A stretch of DNA of 64,000 nt from Candidatus Latescibacterota bacterium (GTDB taxonomy: Bacteria; Latescibacterota; UBA2968). The position numbers and the translations under genes were made by a program. The notes under the pieces were generated by a model that saw only the letters and a program-made list of their open reading frames with translations, did no database searches and had not been told where the DNA came from. Positions 1 through 9,604 of this stretch are shown here, piece by piece (position 1 is the stretch's first letter; the number at the start of each line of letters is the position of its first letter). The stretch is from contig JAJEHL010000017.1 of assembly GCA_022823725.1 (NCBI GenBank), positions 124,001 to 188,000 on the forward strand. The letters run 5' to 3'.

Positions 1-259
1 CAGTAATAATGGACAGCAAACTGCTACTCGTGTAATAGGTAAAAGTCTGAGCACTCAGGCGCCCAAAATGACCGACCTGGCCTATGCCGACCACCCCGGA
101 AACAATAGAAGTGACGATCAAGGGGACGATAATCATTTTAAGACCCTTGAGGAAAAGTGTTCCCACAAAGGCGAAGTGAAGAACGGATTCCCCTAACAGC
201 AGGCCACTTATTGCGCCGAGGATCAACGCAATGAGGATTTGCACATGGAGCGAGCGCAT
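1..259 (-). CDS. Dicarboxylate/amino acid:cation symporter, N-terminal part (runs off left edge)
   Basis: First 86 residues of a membrane transporter that continues beyond base 1. The ATG is at 259 on the reverse strand, with a GAGAG ribosome-site-like stretch upstream. A hydrophobic first helix (IALILGAISGLLLG) is followed by LKMIIVPLIVTSIVSG and then TYYTSSSLLSI. These match the second-helix region and the TxxYY-type stretch of the DAACS (SDF) family, the GltP/DctA carriers that import glutamate, aspartate or C4-dicarboxylates with Na+ or H+. Substrate residues lie in the missing C-terminal half, so the substrate is unknown. It is divergent from the TlpA-like gene, with about 225 bases of shared promoter region. 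The family call is fairly sure despite the truncation. Confidence 0.8.
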   Translation of the reverse strand, partial: MRSLHVQILIALILGAISGLLLGESVLHFAFVGTLFLKGLKMIIVPLIVTSIVSGVVGIGQVGHFGRLSAQTFTYYTSSSLLSIIT

Positions 260-338
260 GTTTATTCTCTCGGGGTTTTGCAGTATTCTCTGATCTGATG
301 AGGTAAATAAAATAACCCTACATTCCACCTTTACACCA

Positions 339-367
339 TTGTTTTTTACCCCTCTTTGTTATATTTT
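339..367 (+). promoter_or_regulatory. Putative promoter of the TlpA-like/barrel pair
   Basis: TTGTTT (339-344), a 17-base spacer, then TATTTT (362-367). It fits the TTGaca-N17-TAnnTT pattern seen before other transcription units in this window. It lies about 120 bases upstream of the first start codon. Confidence 0.35.
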
Positions 368-485
368 ATATTAAATGCTCACCCTTATACCAGCAGGTGG
401 GAACATAGATACCGCCCCTACGTATAACATTTGAAAAGTCGGCTACTTCACACTTCATACTTCTCACTTCATAAGAGGTCATCTC

Positions 486-1022
486 ATGAAAAAAATTCTC
501 GCACTATGGCTCTGCCTTCTCGTCGCATCATCTGCCCGTGCAACCGAAGCCCCCGATTTCAACCTGCCGGGCCTCAGTGGCGAGCGGGTACAACTATCAG
601 CACTCCTCAAAAAGGGTCCTGTATTACTCGACTTCTGGGCCACATGGTGCAAACCCTGCATCAAAGCAATGCCCAAGCTCGAAGAAATCCACGCAAAATA
701 TGCCGACAAAGGACTCACCGTCCTCGGCGTGAACGAAGATGGCCCCCGTGGTCAAAATCGCATTCGCCCATTTTTGCGAGGGCGCAACATCACATTCCCA
801 ATCGCCATTGACGCCGATGGATCGGTTATGCAACGCATGCAAGTTCGCGCCCTGCCCACCACAATTCTCATTGCGCCAGACAGGGAAATTGTATTGCGAG
901 AGGCAGGTTTATCCGATGGGAAGGCCATCATCGACGCTTTAGAGGTCCTATTACCAGCAAAAAAAGCATCAGAGGAAAAGGACCCCCCCCAAAAAAAGGA
1001 AACGCCAGATGAAAGCAAGTAG
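486..1022 (+). CDS. TlpA/ResA-like thiol:disulfide oxidoreductase, exported
   Basis: 178 residues. Residues 1-19 are a cleavable signal peptide (positive MKK, hydrophobic core, cleavage after ARA), so the domain acts in the periplasm. The thioredoxin fold follows, with FWATWCKPC at about 50-58: C55 and C58 form the redox pair. A cis-proline (ALPTT) lies later. This is the AhpC-TSA/TlpA type that reduces disulfides, for example during cytochrome c maturation. The C-terminal 20 residues are lysine- and glutamate-rich and encoded partly by a run of eight C and seven A (983-997). The last 14 bases overlap the following barrel gene, so the two are probably translated together and the barrel protein may be its partner. 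Confidence 0.85.
   Translation: MKKILALWLCLLVASSARATEAPDFNLPGLSGERVQLSALLKKGPVLLDFWATWCKPCIKAMPKLEEIHAKYADKGLTVLGVNEDGPRGQNRIRPFLRGRNITFPIAIDADGSVMQRMQVRALPTTILIAPDREIVLREAGLSDGKAIIDALEVLLPAKKASEEKDPPQKKETPDESK
983..997 (+). repeat. Homopolymer tract C8-A7 near the end of the TlpA-like gene
   Basis: Eight C (983-990) followed directly by seven A (991-997), inside the last codons of the TlpA-like gene and about 12 bases before the ATG of the next gene. Such tracts are prone to slippage. A one-base change would alter the TlpA C-terminus and the position of its stop relative to the barrel start. Confidence 0.7.
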
Positions 1023-2550
1023 CCTCCTGCTCCTTTTCCTGCTCTTCACAGCCCCCATTTCTGCACAAATTACCATCACGGGATTGACGGAAATGCAGCG
1101 CGGCGAAGTGCCGGGGTCTGACTCTACAGCCATCTCTACGGCTTACAACCAACTGAACCTCGACTTTACGCAAAAGGGCTTGCAGGCCGGTTTAAGAGCA
1201 GAAATTTACAACACCTGGGGGGGTGCGGACCGAGAAACGTATCAAATCACACAAAAATACGCACGGTGGAACCATGGCGCTGCAAATGTGGAAATCGGCA
1301 ATTACTACGCAATTCTCGGACGGGGCCTCACGCTTCGCGCATTTGAACTGCCCGGCGTCGTACTCGAAAGCCCCATTTATCGCCTGCGCTATGCCCCGGC
1401 TCAGGACCTCGAAGGCGCGACAGCCTCATGGGCTGGCAATCGCGTAGAAGCCAGAGCACTCATCGGTCGATCAGCACTCAGCGATATTCCCCCAGGTGCC
1501 AAAACCGGCACCCCGCCACGCAGTATTTCCCGTCGCGGAGATTGGGCCACAGGCGGCGAACTCGCCATCAGGCTCTCTTCCAATCTTAAAATTGGCAGCA
1601 CGGGCGTCCACATTACCCCCAGAGATTCCCTCATCGACAAAAACTGGGCCTGGTCTGGTTTTGCCGATCTCGACCTCTCTAATATCCTGCAAAAGGCCGG
1701 TCTATACGGCAGCTTCTACGGCGAATACGCGCAACGCGAAGGCGAATATGCACGGCGCGAAGACGACGAAAAAGGATCTGCCCTCTACTTATCGGGCAAC
1801 ATGGGCTGGAACAATCTGGGCTTGAGTGTCGAATACAAAGATTACGACAACATGCACCTCCACTTCAATGACCCCCCATCGCTCATTCGCGAACACACTG
1901 CTGCTTTGCTCAACCGAAACACACATGTACTGCTACTCGCCAGTGAAAAAGGCTATCAAATCGAAGGCACTTATACGCCCCTGAGCCTGGGCAATTTCAC
2001 GGTCAATATCAGCCACGCACGCAATGATTTGGCTCCGACGGTACAGACCTTTTTCAAAGAAAGACATTTCTCTTTTGACCTGTACAAATTTGACAATCTG
2101 ACCGCCACCTTCTTCTTTAACTGGGGCAAAGACGACCTCGAAAGCATCGACAGCCACCGCACGGGCGGTGCGATTTTTGAAACCACAACCGCCCGGGGTC
2201 ATACCCTCGGCCTCGACCTCCAATATCAACGCGCCGTCCATTTTGAAGACGAACCGCACTTCTCCAATACTTATGGCGCGCTCTCTGCACAACACGCGCG
2301 CGGTTTTGGCGCAGCCCTTGTCGTCGATCACACAACCGACCCTTTTGAAGTTGACCGTCCAGAAACTTTCGACATCGAAACAGGCAGCCGCACCTTCGTG
2401 TCTCTCAACCTCAATGCGCGGTTTGGCTCGCATTACGACGCCATCCTCTTTGTGGGGGAGCGACGCGGAGGCACCGCCTGTACATCGGGAACCTGCTATC
2501 TGGTACTCCCCTTTAAAGGCGTGGAAATGCGCCTCAATACCTACTTTTAG
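1009..2550 (+). CDS. Predicted outer-membrane beta-barrel protein of unknown function
   Basis: 513 residues. A signal peptide (MKASSLLLLFLLFTAPISAQ, cleavage after about residue 19) is followed by alternating polar/hydrophobic strands rich in aromatic residues. It ends in an aromatic residue (LNTYF), as many outer-membrane barrels do. I recognise no catalytic motif. It may be the kind of protein annotated DUF6029, which also occurs beside TlpA-like thioredoxins; that family name is from memory and unverified. The ATG at 1009 lies inside the upstream gene (14-base overlap), so expression is probably coupled. A strong terminator follows at 2563. Confidence 0.6.
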   Translation: MKASSLLLLFLLFTAPISAQITITGLTEMQRGEVPGSDSTAISTAYNQLNLDFTQKGLQAGLRAEIYNTWGGADRETYQITQKYARWNHGAANVEIGNYYAILGRGLTLRAFELPGVVLESPIYRLRYAPAQDLEGATASWAGNRVEARALIGRSALSDIPPGAKTGTPPRSISRRGDWATGGELAIRLSSNLKIGSTGVHITPRDSLIDKNWAWSGFADLDLSNILQKAGLYGSFYGEYAQREGEYARREDDEKGSALYLSGNMGWNNLGLSVEYKDYDNMHLHFNDPPSLIREHTAALLNRNTHVLLLASEKGYQIEGTYTPLSLGNFTVNISHARNDLAPTVQTFFKERHFSFDLYKFDNLTATFFFNWGKDDLESIDSHRTGGAIFETTTARGHTLGLDLQYQRAVHFEDEPHFSNTYGALSAQHARGFGAALVVDHTTDPFEVDRPETFDIETGSRTFVSLNLNARFGSHYDAILFVGERRGGTACTSGTCYLVLPFKGVEMRLNTYF

Positions 2551-2562
2551 TCACAAGCGCAT

Positions 2563-2594
2563 AAATCGGCTGTAAATCCACAGCCGATTTTTTT
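2563..2594 (+). terminator. Intrinsic terminator after the barrel gene
   Basis: Perfect 11-bp stem AAATCGGCTGT (2563-2573) / ACAGCCGATTT (2580-2590), 6-base loop, and a T-run continuing to 2594. It ends the TlpA-barrel unit. Confidence 0.88.
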
Positions 2595-2656
2595 ATATTT
2601 GCCATAAGTGATACGAGAAACTTTAGACACTATTCGCGCGTCCAAACACTTGCAAA

Positions 2657-4093
2657 ATGGAATTCGGCATGTCCCTGGATATTCTACATCGCGTTGAAGC
2701 CTATATCCAACAAGAACGCCTCCTCACATTAGGTGATGGGGTGATCGTAGCCCTGTCTGGCGGTCCCGACTCCGTCACCTTATTCGACCTTCTCCACCGC
2801 CTCAAATCAAAATGGCACCTCACGCTTTATATCGCGCATCTCAATCATCAACTTCGCCCCAATGCCGAAAGCGATGTCGCATTTGTCAAACAGATCGCCC
2901 AAAACTATCCCATCTATATCGAAAAGGAAGATGTTGTGCAGCGGGCAAAGGATAAAAAGCAATCTCTCGAAGAAGCAGCGCGCGATGCACGACGGGCATT
3001 TCTCGACGCCGTAAAACAGAAAACTGGCGCAAACCGAATCGCGCTTGGCCATACAAAAAGCGATCAAGCAGAAACCGTCCTGTTGCGCCTTGTTCGAGGT
3101 GCAGGACTCACCGGATTGGGGGGTATGCGTCCGATTTCAGAATCACGCTGGATTCGTCCTTTGCTCTCATTTTCCAGATCGGAAATTGAATCTTATGTAC
3201 GCGCCCGCAATTTGCAGGTGCTGCACGATGAGACAAATAGCGATCCAAAATTTCTGCGCAATCGCATTCGCACAGATCTGATACCCCACTTGCAAAAGTC
3301 ATACAATCCCCAAATCGAAGACCTGCTTTCGCGTTCGGCAACCCTGCTGCAAAATGATGATGCACACCTCGAAAACATTGCGGAACAGGCACTTTCGGAA
3401 ACCATCCTGTACCGCGACAAACGAAAATTTATCCTTGATGTTAGGCGATTTTTCGGTTATCATATATCACTTCGGCGTCGCCTGATTCGGAAGGTGCTCT
3501 TTGCCCTCCAGGCCAGTGTCGAAGCCGCGCGTTTCCAGGTTGTTGAACGGATTCTCGAAATTTCTTCCACTCCTGGACACAGTGTTCAAATAACGCCAGA
3601 GATCTCAGCTTATCGCACGCATGACACACTCATTATAACCCAACCCGCCCGAGCTTACTGCTTTTTGGTTGAACCCGATGTGTCGCTCGATATCAACGGC
3701 AAATTCTCAATGAATATATTAAACCGCGTCAACCGTGATCATCTGCAAGCGGTGAACAACTGTATCAGCAGTTCAAAGACAGCGAAGCACACCGTCTTTT
3801 TTGATCTGGATCAACTTCCCAGCCGGTCGTTGTATCTCCGTTCACCCAGGCCGGGCGACTGGTTTTACCCTTTTGGCATGCAGGGGAAAAAAAAAGTCAG
3901 CAGATTGTTCGGCGACAGCAAAATACCCCGCCCACTGCGCGGTGAAATACCACTGCTGGTGAGCGGCGCGACCATTTTGTGGGTCGTTGGCCTTCGGCGC
4001 TCACAAATTGCACCCATCACACCAGCAACTCGGCGCGTGCTCAAAGCAAACTATAGCAGCGTGATCACACAATGCGAAAAGAGGCATTTATGA
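2657..4093 (+). CDS. tilS: tRNA(Ile)-lysidine synthetase TilS
   Basis: 478 residues. TilS uses ATP to attach lysine to C34 of the CAU-anticodon tRNA-Ile so that it reads AUA. The N-type ATP-pyrophosphatase P-loop SGGPDS is at 34-39. Further conserved pieces are HLNHQLR (about 60), [19 protein letters not shown] (about 135) and [14 protein letters not shown] (about 198). The C-terminal tRNA-binding domain is present (SPRPGDWF, about 395, and KKVSRLFGD). An in-frame ATG at 2669 (MSLDILHR) is an equally possible start because the first four residues are not conserved. The gene overlaps ftsH by four bases (ATGA), the common tilS-ftsH arrangement. Confidence 0.95.
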   Translation: MEFGMSLDILHRVEAYIQQERLLTLGDGVIVALSGGPDSVTLFDLLHRLKSKWHLTLYIAHLNHQLRPNAESDVAFVKQIAQNYPIYIEKEDVVQRAKDKKQSLEEAARDARRAFLDAVKQKTGANRIALGHTKSDQAETVLLRLVRGAGLTGLGGMRPISESRWIRPLLSFSRSEIESYVRARNLQVLHDETNSDPKFLRNRIRTDLIPHLQKSYNPQIEDLLSRSATLLQNDDAHLENIAEQALSETILYRDKRKFILDVRRFFGYHISLRRRLIRKVLFALQASVEAARFQVVERILEISSTPGHSVQITPEISAYRTHDTLIITQPARAYCFLVEPDVSLDINGKFSMNILNRVNRDHLQAVNNCISSSKTAKHTVFFDLDQLPSRSLYLRSPRPGDWFYPFGMQGKKKVSRLFGDSKIPRPLRGEIPLLVSGATILWVVGLRRSQIAPITPATRRVLKANYSSVITQCEKRHL

Positions 4094-6216
4094 CCGACCC
4101 AAAAGACAGGGACTCGAAACCGGATGAAGAAACACAGTCATCCGACGAGACGCCTGATCGCACTCCCACACAGCCCGAAGATGATGCGCCTGAAGAGAAA
4201 AAAGAGCGGCGACCCAACTTGTCCGTACTCAATCGGGATAATGCTGATCGCAATGGGGCTTCGGAGAATGGCAAGTGGCCCTGGCGACGCATCTCAAAAC
4301 CACTGGCTTTCTGGGTCTTTTTTTTGCTGGTTATCATTTTTGCTTCCAAATTTTTTGGCAATTCTCCTTCCAGCGATGTCGTACTCAGTTATAAAGAGTA
4401 CAAAATGCTCCTCGAAGAGGGAAAAATCCAGAGCGCGATCATTATTGATAACGAATTTCACGGCCACCTCATCGCAGAAGAGCTTACCCCGCCAGGGCGA
4501 AGACAACAGCACACTTTTCGCGATTTTGTCGTTGATCTGGGCGTTGTAGATGCCCAGACCCGCGAAGAATGGCTCAAATACGGCGTTGACTTTCGCTTTC
4601 AAAGACCCTCCAACTGGCTCAACATATTTTTTAATTTTTTGCCGTGGATCCTGTTCATAGGGCTTTGGCTTTTCATTTTGCGTCAGATGCAAGGAGGTCC
4701 CAAAGGTGCGTTCAGCTTTGGCAAAAGCAAAGCAAAGCTCGTCTCTGAAGATAAATCAACAATCACATTCAAAGACGTTGCAGGTGCCGAAGAAGCCAAG
4801 CAAGAACTACAGGAAATCATCGAATTTCTGAAAGATCCGCGCAAATTTCAACGTCTGGGTGGGCGCATTCCAAAAGGCGTGCTCCTCGTTGGTCCCCCCG
4901 GCACGGGCAAAACGCACATGGCACGCGCCGTCGCAGGCGAAGCGGGTGTCCCATTCTTTTTAATGAGCGGATCTGATTTTGTCGAAATGTTTGTCGGCGT
5001 GGGTGCTTCACGTGTGCGCGATCTCTTTGAACAGGGGAAAAATCACGCCCCGTGTATCATCTTTATCGACGAAATAGATGCCGTGGGACGGCACCGCGGC
5101 GCAGGCATTGGAGGCGGTCACGACGAGCGCGAGCAAACCCTCAATCAACTCCTGGTTGAAATGGATGGTTTTGAATCCAAAGAAGGCCTCATCCTCATCG
5201 CAGCTACCAACCGTCCCGATGTGCTCGACCCCGCACTGTTGCGACCCGGGCGCTTCGACCGTCAGGTCGTCGTGGATCGTCCCGACGTCAGAGGGCGCGA
5301 AGGCATTCTAAAAGTCCACACCCGCAACACACCCCTCTCCGACGACGTCAACTTACAGGTGCTGGCGCGAGGAACCCCCGGACTGGCAGGAGCAGACCTC
5401 GCCAACCTGGTCAACGAAGCCGCTCTTCTCGCTTCCAGAAATAATCGAGACCGCGTAACCATGAGCGACTTTGAAGATGCCAAAGACAAAGTCATGATGG
5501 GTGCAGAACGACGCAGCCTTGTCATTTCCGACAAAGAAAAACGCCTCACGTCCTATCACGAAATTGGTCATGCACTGGTAGCCAAACTCATACCAGAAAG
5601 CGATCCTCTGCACAAAGTGACCATCATCCCTCGCGGGCGTGCCCTCGGTGTCACACACACCCTCCCCATCGATGAGCGCCACACTTATCCCCAGAGTTAT
5701 TGTGAAGCGGTTCTCGCTTACGCCCTGGGTGGCAGAATTGCCGAAAAACTCGTCTTTGGCGAAATCACAACAGGCGGGCAACAAGACTACCGCATGGCCA
5801 CCAATCTCGCCCGGCAAATGGTTTGCGACTGGGGCATGAGTCCCAAACTGGGTCCCATTGCTTATGGGCAGCAAAACGACGAAATATTCCTCGGGCGCGA
5901 AATGGCACAACGTAGAGATCACAGCGACAGAGTGGCCGAAATGATCGATGAGGAAATCAAAAACTTCGTAATCAAAGCCGAGTCCCGCGCCGAACAATTG
6001 CTCAGTGACAACATCGACAAAGTCCACATCCTCGCCAAAGCACTGCTGGAATTTGAAACCCTCGACGATGTGCAACTCAACCAGTTATTAGAAGGCAAAA
6101 CACTCGAGAAACCAGTTGAACCAGAAAAACAGCCAGAAAAATCCGAAGAAGAACAGGAAGACCAAACTTCGGAAAAGCATACCTCTGAACAAGAAAAACA
6201 GCCATCAGATAACTAA
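4090..6216 (+). CDS. ftsH: ATP-dependent zinc metalloprotease FtsH
   Basis: 708 residues from ATG 4090. That start has an AAGAGG ribosome site six bases upstream and overlaps the tilS stop as ATGA; an ATG at 4072 is possible but less likely. FtsH is a hexameric inner-membrane protease that degrades unassembled or short-lived membrane proteins. Two membrane segments ([18 protein letters not shown] and the [12 protein letters not shown] region) flank a short periplasmic domain. The AAA module has Walker A GPPGTGKT (about 268), Walker B IIFIDEID and the arginine-finger region [10 protein letters not shown]. The zinc site is HEIGH at about 490-494, with Ile where Ala is usual. The last 40 residues are a charged Glu/Lys/Gln tail of low complexity. 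Confidence 0.97.
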   Translation: MTDPKDRDSKPDEETQSSDETPDRTPTQPEDDAPEEKKERRPNLSVLNRDNADRNGASENGKWPWRRISKPLAFWVFFLLVIIFASKFFGNSPSSDVVLSYKEYKMLLEEGKIQSAIIIDNEFHGHLIAEELTPPGRRQQHTFRDFVVDLGVVDAQTREEWLKYGVDFRFQRPSNWLNIFFNFLPWILFIGLWLFILRQMQGGPKGAFSFGKSKAKLVSEDKSTITFKDVAGAEEAKQELQEIIEFLKDPRKFQRLGGRIPKGVLLVGPPGTGKTHMARAVAGEAGVPFFLMSGSDFVEMFVGVGASRVRDLFEQGKNHAPCIIFIDEIDAVGRHRGAGIGGGHDEREQTLNQLLVEMDGFESKEGLILIAATNRPDVLDPALLRPGRFDRQVVVDRPDVRGREGILKVHTRNTPLSDDVNLQVLARGTPGLAGADLANLVNEAALLASRNNRDRVTMSDFEDAKDKVMMGAERRSLVISDKEKRLTSYHEIGHALVAKLIPESDPLHKVTIIPRGRALGVTHTLPIDERHTYPQSYCEAVLAYALGGRIAEKLVFGEITTGGQQDYRMATNLARQMVCDWGMSPKLGPIAYGQQNDEIFLGREMAQRRDHSDRVAEMIDEEIKNFVIKAESRAEQLLSDNIDKVHILAKALLEFETLDDVQLNQLLEGKTLEKPVEPEKQPEKSEEEQEDQTSEKHTSEQEKQPSDN

Positions 6217-6246
6217 AAAAGAGATGGCAAACGCCATCTCTTTTTT
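6215..6246 (+). terminator. Intrinsic terminator between ftsH and folP
   Basis: A-run plus 8-bp stem GAGATGGC (6221-6228) / GCCATCTC (6233-6240), AAAC loop and six T (6241-6246). The first base is inside the ftsH stop region. The folP ATG is only 15 bases past the T-run, so folP needs read-through or a promoter inside this structure. Confidence 0.85.
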
Positions 6247-6260
6247 ATTACGCCGTCCCA

Positions 6261-7130
6261 ATGAAACACATACGCCCTATTTACCGGCTTTCGTGCTGTG
6301 GCACACCCCTTCAATTGGGTCATCGAACACTCGTGATGGGCGTTCTCAATGTCACGCCAGACTCGTTCTCAGATGGCGGCCTTTATTTTGAACCGCGCAA
6401 AGCGATTGAACGAGCACGGGCACTGGTTGAAGCAGGTGCCGACATAATTGATATAGGGGGTGAATCATCCCGTCCGGCCGGGCCTTATGGCAAAGGGGCG
6501 AGCGTTATCTCTCTAAAAGAAGAACTGGACCGCACCATTCCCATTATTGAGGCTATTGCCCCACAACTCGATGTACCCATCTCCATAGATACAACCAAAT
6601 CCGAAGTCGCCCGACAGGCCATTGACAACGGCGCCACCATTGTCAACGACATCAGTGCCCTGCGTTTTGACCCCGGCATGATGCATCTGATCGCAGAAAC
6701 GGGAGTTGCAGTTGTCCTGATGCACATGCGGGGAACGCCCTCAACCATGCAGCAGAACCCTGTTTACGACGATGTCGTGTCCGATATTCTCCACTTTTTA
6801 AGCGCACAAATCGATAGCGCACGGGCGATGGGCATTTCCCGATCTCAGATTGTAATTGATCCTGGACTGGGATTTGGCAAAAAATACGCGCACAATATCG
6901 AAATACTCGCCCGACTATCCGATTTTCACACGCTGGGATATCCCCTTCTCATAGGTGCATCGCGCAAGCAATTTACTGCGCCACAAAGTCTGCCTCACGA
7001 GCGCCTACCGGGCAGCATCGCTGCAGCCACCTATGGCGCAATCGCAGGCGTCCACATTATAAGGGTTCACGATGTCGCAGAAACTGTCCAGGCATTGGCG
7101 CTATCAGACAGCGTCTGCCGTATCAGTTAG
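6261..7130 (+). CDS. folP: Dihydropteroate synthase
   Basis: 289 residues. FolP condenses p-aminobenzoate with 6-hydroxymethyl-dihydropterin diphosphate to make dihydropteroate in folate synthesis. The first DHPS signature MGVLNVTPDSFSDGG is at 26-40 and the second, DIGGESSRPA, at about 62-71. IDTTKSEVARQAI, VLMHMRGTP and DPGLGFGKKYAHNIEIL follow in the usual order of the TIM barrel. Length is normal. The ftsH-folP order is conserved in many bacteria, but here a terminator separates them. No ribosome site is clear before 6261. Confidence 0.95.
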   Translation: MKHIRPIYRLSCCGTPLQLGHRTLVMGVLNVTPDSFSDGGLYFEPRKAIERARALVEAGADIIDIGGESSRPAGPYGKGASVISLKEELDRTIPIIEAIAPQLDVPISIDTTKSEVARQAIDNGATIVNDISALRFDPGMMHLIAETGVAVVLMHMRGTPSTMQQNPVYDDVVSDILHFLSAQIDSARAMGISRSQIVIDPGLGFGKKYAHNIEILARLSDFHTLGYPLLIGASRKQFTAPQSLPHERLPGSIAAATYGAIAGVHIIRVHDVAETVQALALSDSVCRIS

Positions 7131-7139
7131 TGAAACACC

Positions 7140-7169
7140 TTGACATCACATGGCAAAACCCTGTAGATT
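7140..7169 (+). promoter_or_regulatory. Putative promoter of the TolC-adaptor-RND operon
   Basis: Perfect TTGACA (7140-7145), 18-base spacer, TAGATT (7164-7169). It starts 9 bases after the folP stop and lies 33 bases upstream of the first operon gene. Confidence 0.5.
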
Positions 7170-7202
7170 TTTAGCAAATAATATTAACCTCACGCCTTCC
7201 AA

Positions 7203-8558
7203 ATGTCGATGGACTATATATCTCTTTGCCGATGGCTATGTACCATCGGCCTTCTGTTCCTTTTTTTTTCGCTTCCCAGAGCCTATTCCCGGTCTATTAC
7301 TCTCGAAGAGAGTTTGCAATACGCGCTATCTCACAACGAAGACCTGCTAATTGCGCGCGAAGACCTGGACAAATCACGCCAACGGATTCGCCACGCAGTA
7401 GCCGATGTTCTGCCCCAGCTCGATATCACCATGCAGTACACGCGCAACTGGTTGCTGCCCACCTTTTTTTTTGATACGCCAGCAGGCCAACAACAATTTA
7501 CCGTAGGAGCACACAATAATCTCATCGGCACGGTTGGCATTCGGCAACCTATTTGGGGCGGAGGCAAATCTTTTTCTGCCATGCGCGTCGCACGTCTTCT
7601 CCAACAATTTTCGATGGAAAAGATACGTGCTGCAAAGCAGCGATTACACACCCAGGTCGAAACGGCTTTTTACGACCTGCTACTGGCTCGGGAACTCACG
7701 CGCGTCAGCAAATCTTCTGTAGCGCGTGCGCGTGCAAATTTCAAACGCGTCGAAAAATTGCGCGAGGCAGGGCGCGTATCGGACTACGATTTATTGCGTG
7801 CACAGGTACAGGTCGCCGAACTGCTGGCCGATTCCATAAGTACGGAAAATGTGCGTGTATTGGCAGATCTCGCGTTCAAAAACCAGATCGGCATTGACCC
7901 CAATGAACCCATTACACCTCACGGGACTTTCCGCGAAAAATCCCACCTTTTATCGACCAGTACTGAAACAGCCCTGATTGACCTCTCAATGCAAATGAAT
8001 CCCATTATAAGCCAGTACCGTATCGAGGTCGAAATGCGCCAGCACGCGGAGACCATTGCCCGTGCAGAATCCCGCCCTACTGTAGATTTGATTGTCAATG
8101 GACAATGGCAGGCGCAAAAAAACGAATTTGATTTTGTAAAAGACGATTTTCACCAGAGCTGGTTTTCGGGTATCGCCATCAACATTCCCATATTCGATGG
8201 CTTTCGCACAAGTGCACAGGTTGCGCAAGCCCGCTCAGACACGCGGCAATCCGAACTGGTGCAAAAGCAGACCGAGCGCGATGTGCGTTTCAACGTCCTG
8301 CAGGCGTGGCGCACTTTCCTCGAAGTTCGCGCCAAAAAAAGCGCACAGATACAGGCCGTTGATCTCGCCCGTCGGGGCCTGGAAATCGCGGAATCGCGTT
8401 ATGAAAACGGCGTTGGCACCCAGATCGAAGTCATCGATGGACAACTCACCTTACAACGCGCCGAAGCCGAACTCGCGCGTGCAAAGCGAGATCTTGCGGT
8501 CGCCCTCGTACATTTAGAACTCAGTGCGGGCACTTTGGGTGAAGAGGATAAACCATGA
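7203..8558 (+). CDS. TolC-family outer-membrane efflux protein
   Basis: 451 residues. The N-terminus is hydrophobic and ends near PRAYS, a likely signal peptide. Two long alpha-helical repeats follow, typical of TolC/OEP channels: LTLEESLQYAL-type openings (here ITLEESLQYALSHNEDLL), YDLLLARELTRVSKSSVARA, then a second half with IPIFDGFRTSAQVAQARSD and ESRYENGVGTQIEVIDGQL. It forms the trimeric exit duct of the tripartite pump encoded downstream. The stop overlaps the adaptor gene start by four bases (ATGA). ATG 7209 is an alternative start. Confidence 0.92.
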   Translation: MSMDYISLCRWLCTIGLLFLFFSLPRAYSRSITLEESLQYALSHNEDLLIAREDLDKSRQRIRHAVADVLPQLDITMQYTRNWLLPTFFFDTPAGQQQFTVGAHNNLIGTVGIRQPIWGGGKSFSAMRVARLLQQFSMEKIRAAKQRLHTQVETAFYDLLLARELTRVSKSSVARARANFKRVEKLREAGRVSDYDLLRAQVQVAELLADSISTENVRVLADLAFKNQIGIDPNEPITPHGTFREKSHLLSTSTETALIDLSMQMNPIISQYRIEVEMRQHAETIARAESRPTVDLIVNGQWQAQKNEFDFVKDDFHQSWFSGIAINIPIFDGFRTSAQVAQARSDTRQSELVQKQTERDVRFNVLQAWRTFLEVRAKKSAQIQAVDLARRGLEIAESRYENGVGTQIEVIDGQLTLQRAEAELARAKRDLAVALVHLELSAGTLGEEDKP

Positions 8559-9604
8559 ATTTGTACAGGCTTTTAATACCCTGTCTCTTGATCGCGGTCC
8601 ATCTGGGCTGTGGCGACGAATCTTCGGCGCAAAAAGAAATGCCCACAGAGCGCACCACCAATGTATCTATATTTGTGCTCAAACCCGATTCGCTCGTCCA
8701 ATACAGCAGGCTATCTGCCACAGTAAAAGCCTGGCGCGATGTGACGATTAGCGCACTCGAATCTGGTGAGGTTATCAACACATACAAAGATGTGGGTGAT
8801 TACGTCAAACGAGAAGAGCATCTCGCACAACTCAACCTGGAGCTTCTGCAAGCGGCATTGATCGAAGCCGAGGCCAATCTCAAGTTTCAAACCTACAATT
8901 ACGAGCGCAGCAAACAACTTTTCTCGGAAGGATCAATTTCCGAGCAGGCGTATTTTGCCACAGAATACGACTTTCAAAAAGCCAAATCAACAGCGCAGAC
9001 CTTAAAACACCGGCTCTCTTATGGGCAGATACAAGCGCCGTTTTCGGGCACTATAGCAAAGCGTCACCTCTCACAAGGGCAACATATCACGCGAGGTGAC
9101 GCAACATTTCGTCTCGTACAAACCGATAGCCTGCGCATTGAGGCCTGGGTAGCTGAGAGCGAAATCATCGACTTCGCCAAAGGCAGTTTCGTCACCCTCA
9201 TCCTCGATGCTCTGCCCCACCAGACTTATGAGGGCACAATCGCCCATGTTGGGCCAGCAGCAGATACAGACCAGAGGGTTTTTCCCATTGAAATCCACTT
9301 GTCCAATCCAACAGGGCATATTCGCCCCGGCATGATCGGCACGCTGAAAGCTGTGCGGCGCATTCATCGGCAGGCCGTCGTCATTCCCCGAGAAGCCATT
9401 ATCGAACGCGAAACCGGGCCTGTGGCCTTTGTCGTAAAAGACGACACGGCCCTTATGCGCCCGCTCAGCCTGGGCCCATCGGAAGCCGAGCGCATCGTCG
9501 TCCAAAAAGGGCTTTCCTTTGGCGATCAGATCGTCGTCAAAGGCGGGCGAGACCTCATTGATGGCGATCGCGTAGCAATAAAATATGCGGAATCCATTCC
9601 ATGA
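8555..9604 (+). CDS. RND efflux periplasmic adaptor, lipoprotein
   Basis: 349 residues. The signal peptide ends in a lipobox (VHLGC, Cys at about 19), so the protein is probably anchored to a membrane by lipid. The membrane-fusion-protein architecture follows: a barrel-sandwich half (ISALESGEVINTYKDVGDYV), an alpha-hairpin (about 80-135), the second lipoyl half (IQAPFSGTIAKRHLSQGQHI), a beta-barrel domain (LRIEAWVAESEIIDFAKG) and a C-terminal domain (VVIPREAIIE). It bridges the TolC channel and the inner-membrane pump. It overlaps both neighbours by ATGA, indicating tight translational coupling. Confidence 0.92.
   Translation: MNLYRLLIPCLLIAVHLGCGDESSAQKEMPTERTTNVSIFVLKPDSLVQYSRLSATVKAWRDVTISALESGEVINTYKDVGDYVKREEHLAQLNLELLQAALIEAEANLKFQTYNYERSKQLFSEGSISEQAYFATEYDFQKAKSTAQTLKHRLSYGQIQAPFSGTIAKRHLSQGQHITRGDATFRLVQTDSLRIEAWVAESEIIDFAKGSFVTLILDALPHQTYEGTIAHVGPAADTDQRVFPIEIHLSNPTGHIRPGMIGTLKAVRRIHRQAVVIPREAIIERETGPVAFVVKDDTALMRPLSLGPSEAERIVVQKGLSFGDQIVVKGGRDLIDGDRVAIKYAESIP

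Noticed and set aside
5353-6075. Long open frame antisense to ftsH (240 residues)
   Set aside because: Shadow of the ftsH codon pattern; no ribosome site, no recognisable motif.
7226-7474. Open frames overlapping the start of the TolC gene
   Set aside because: They lie in other frames of a clear TolC-family gene and show no motif.
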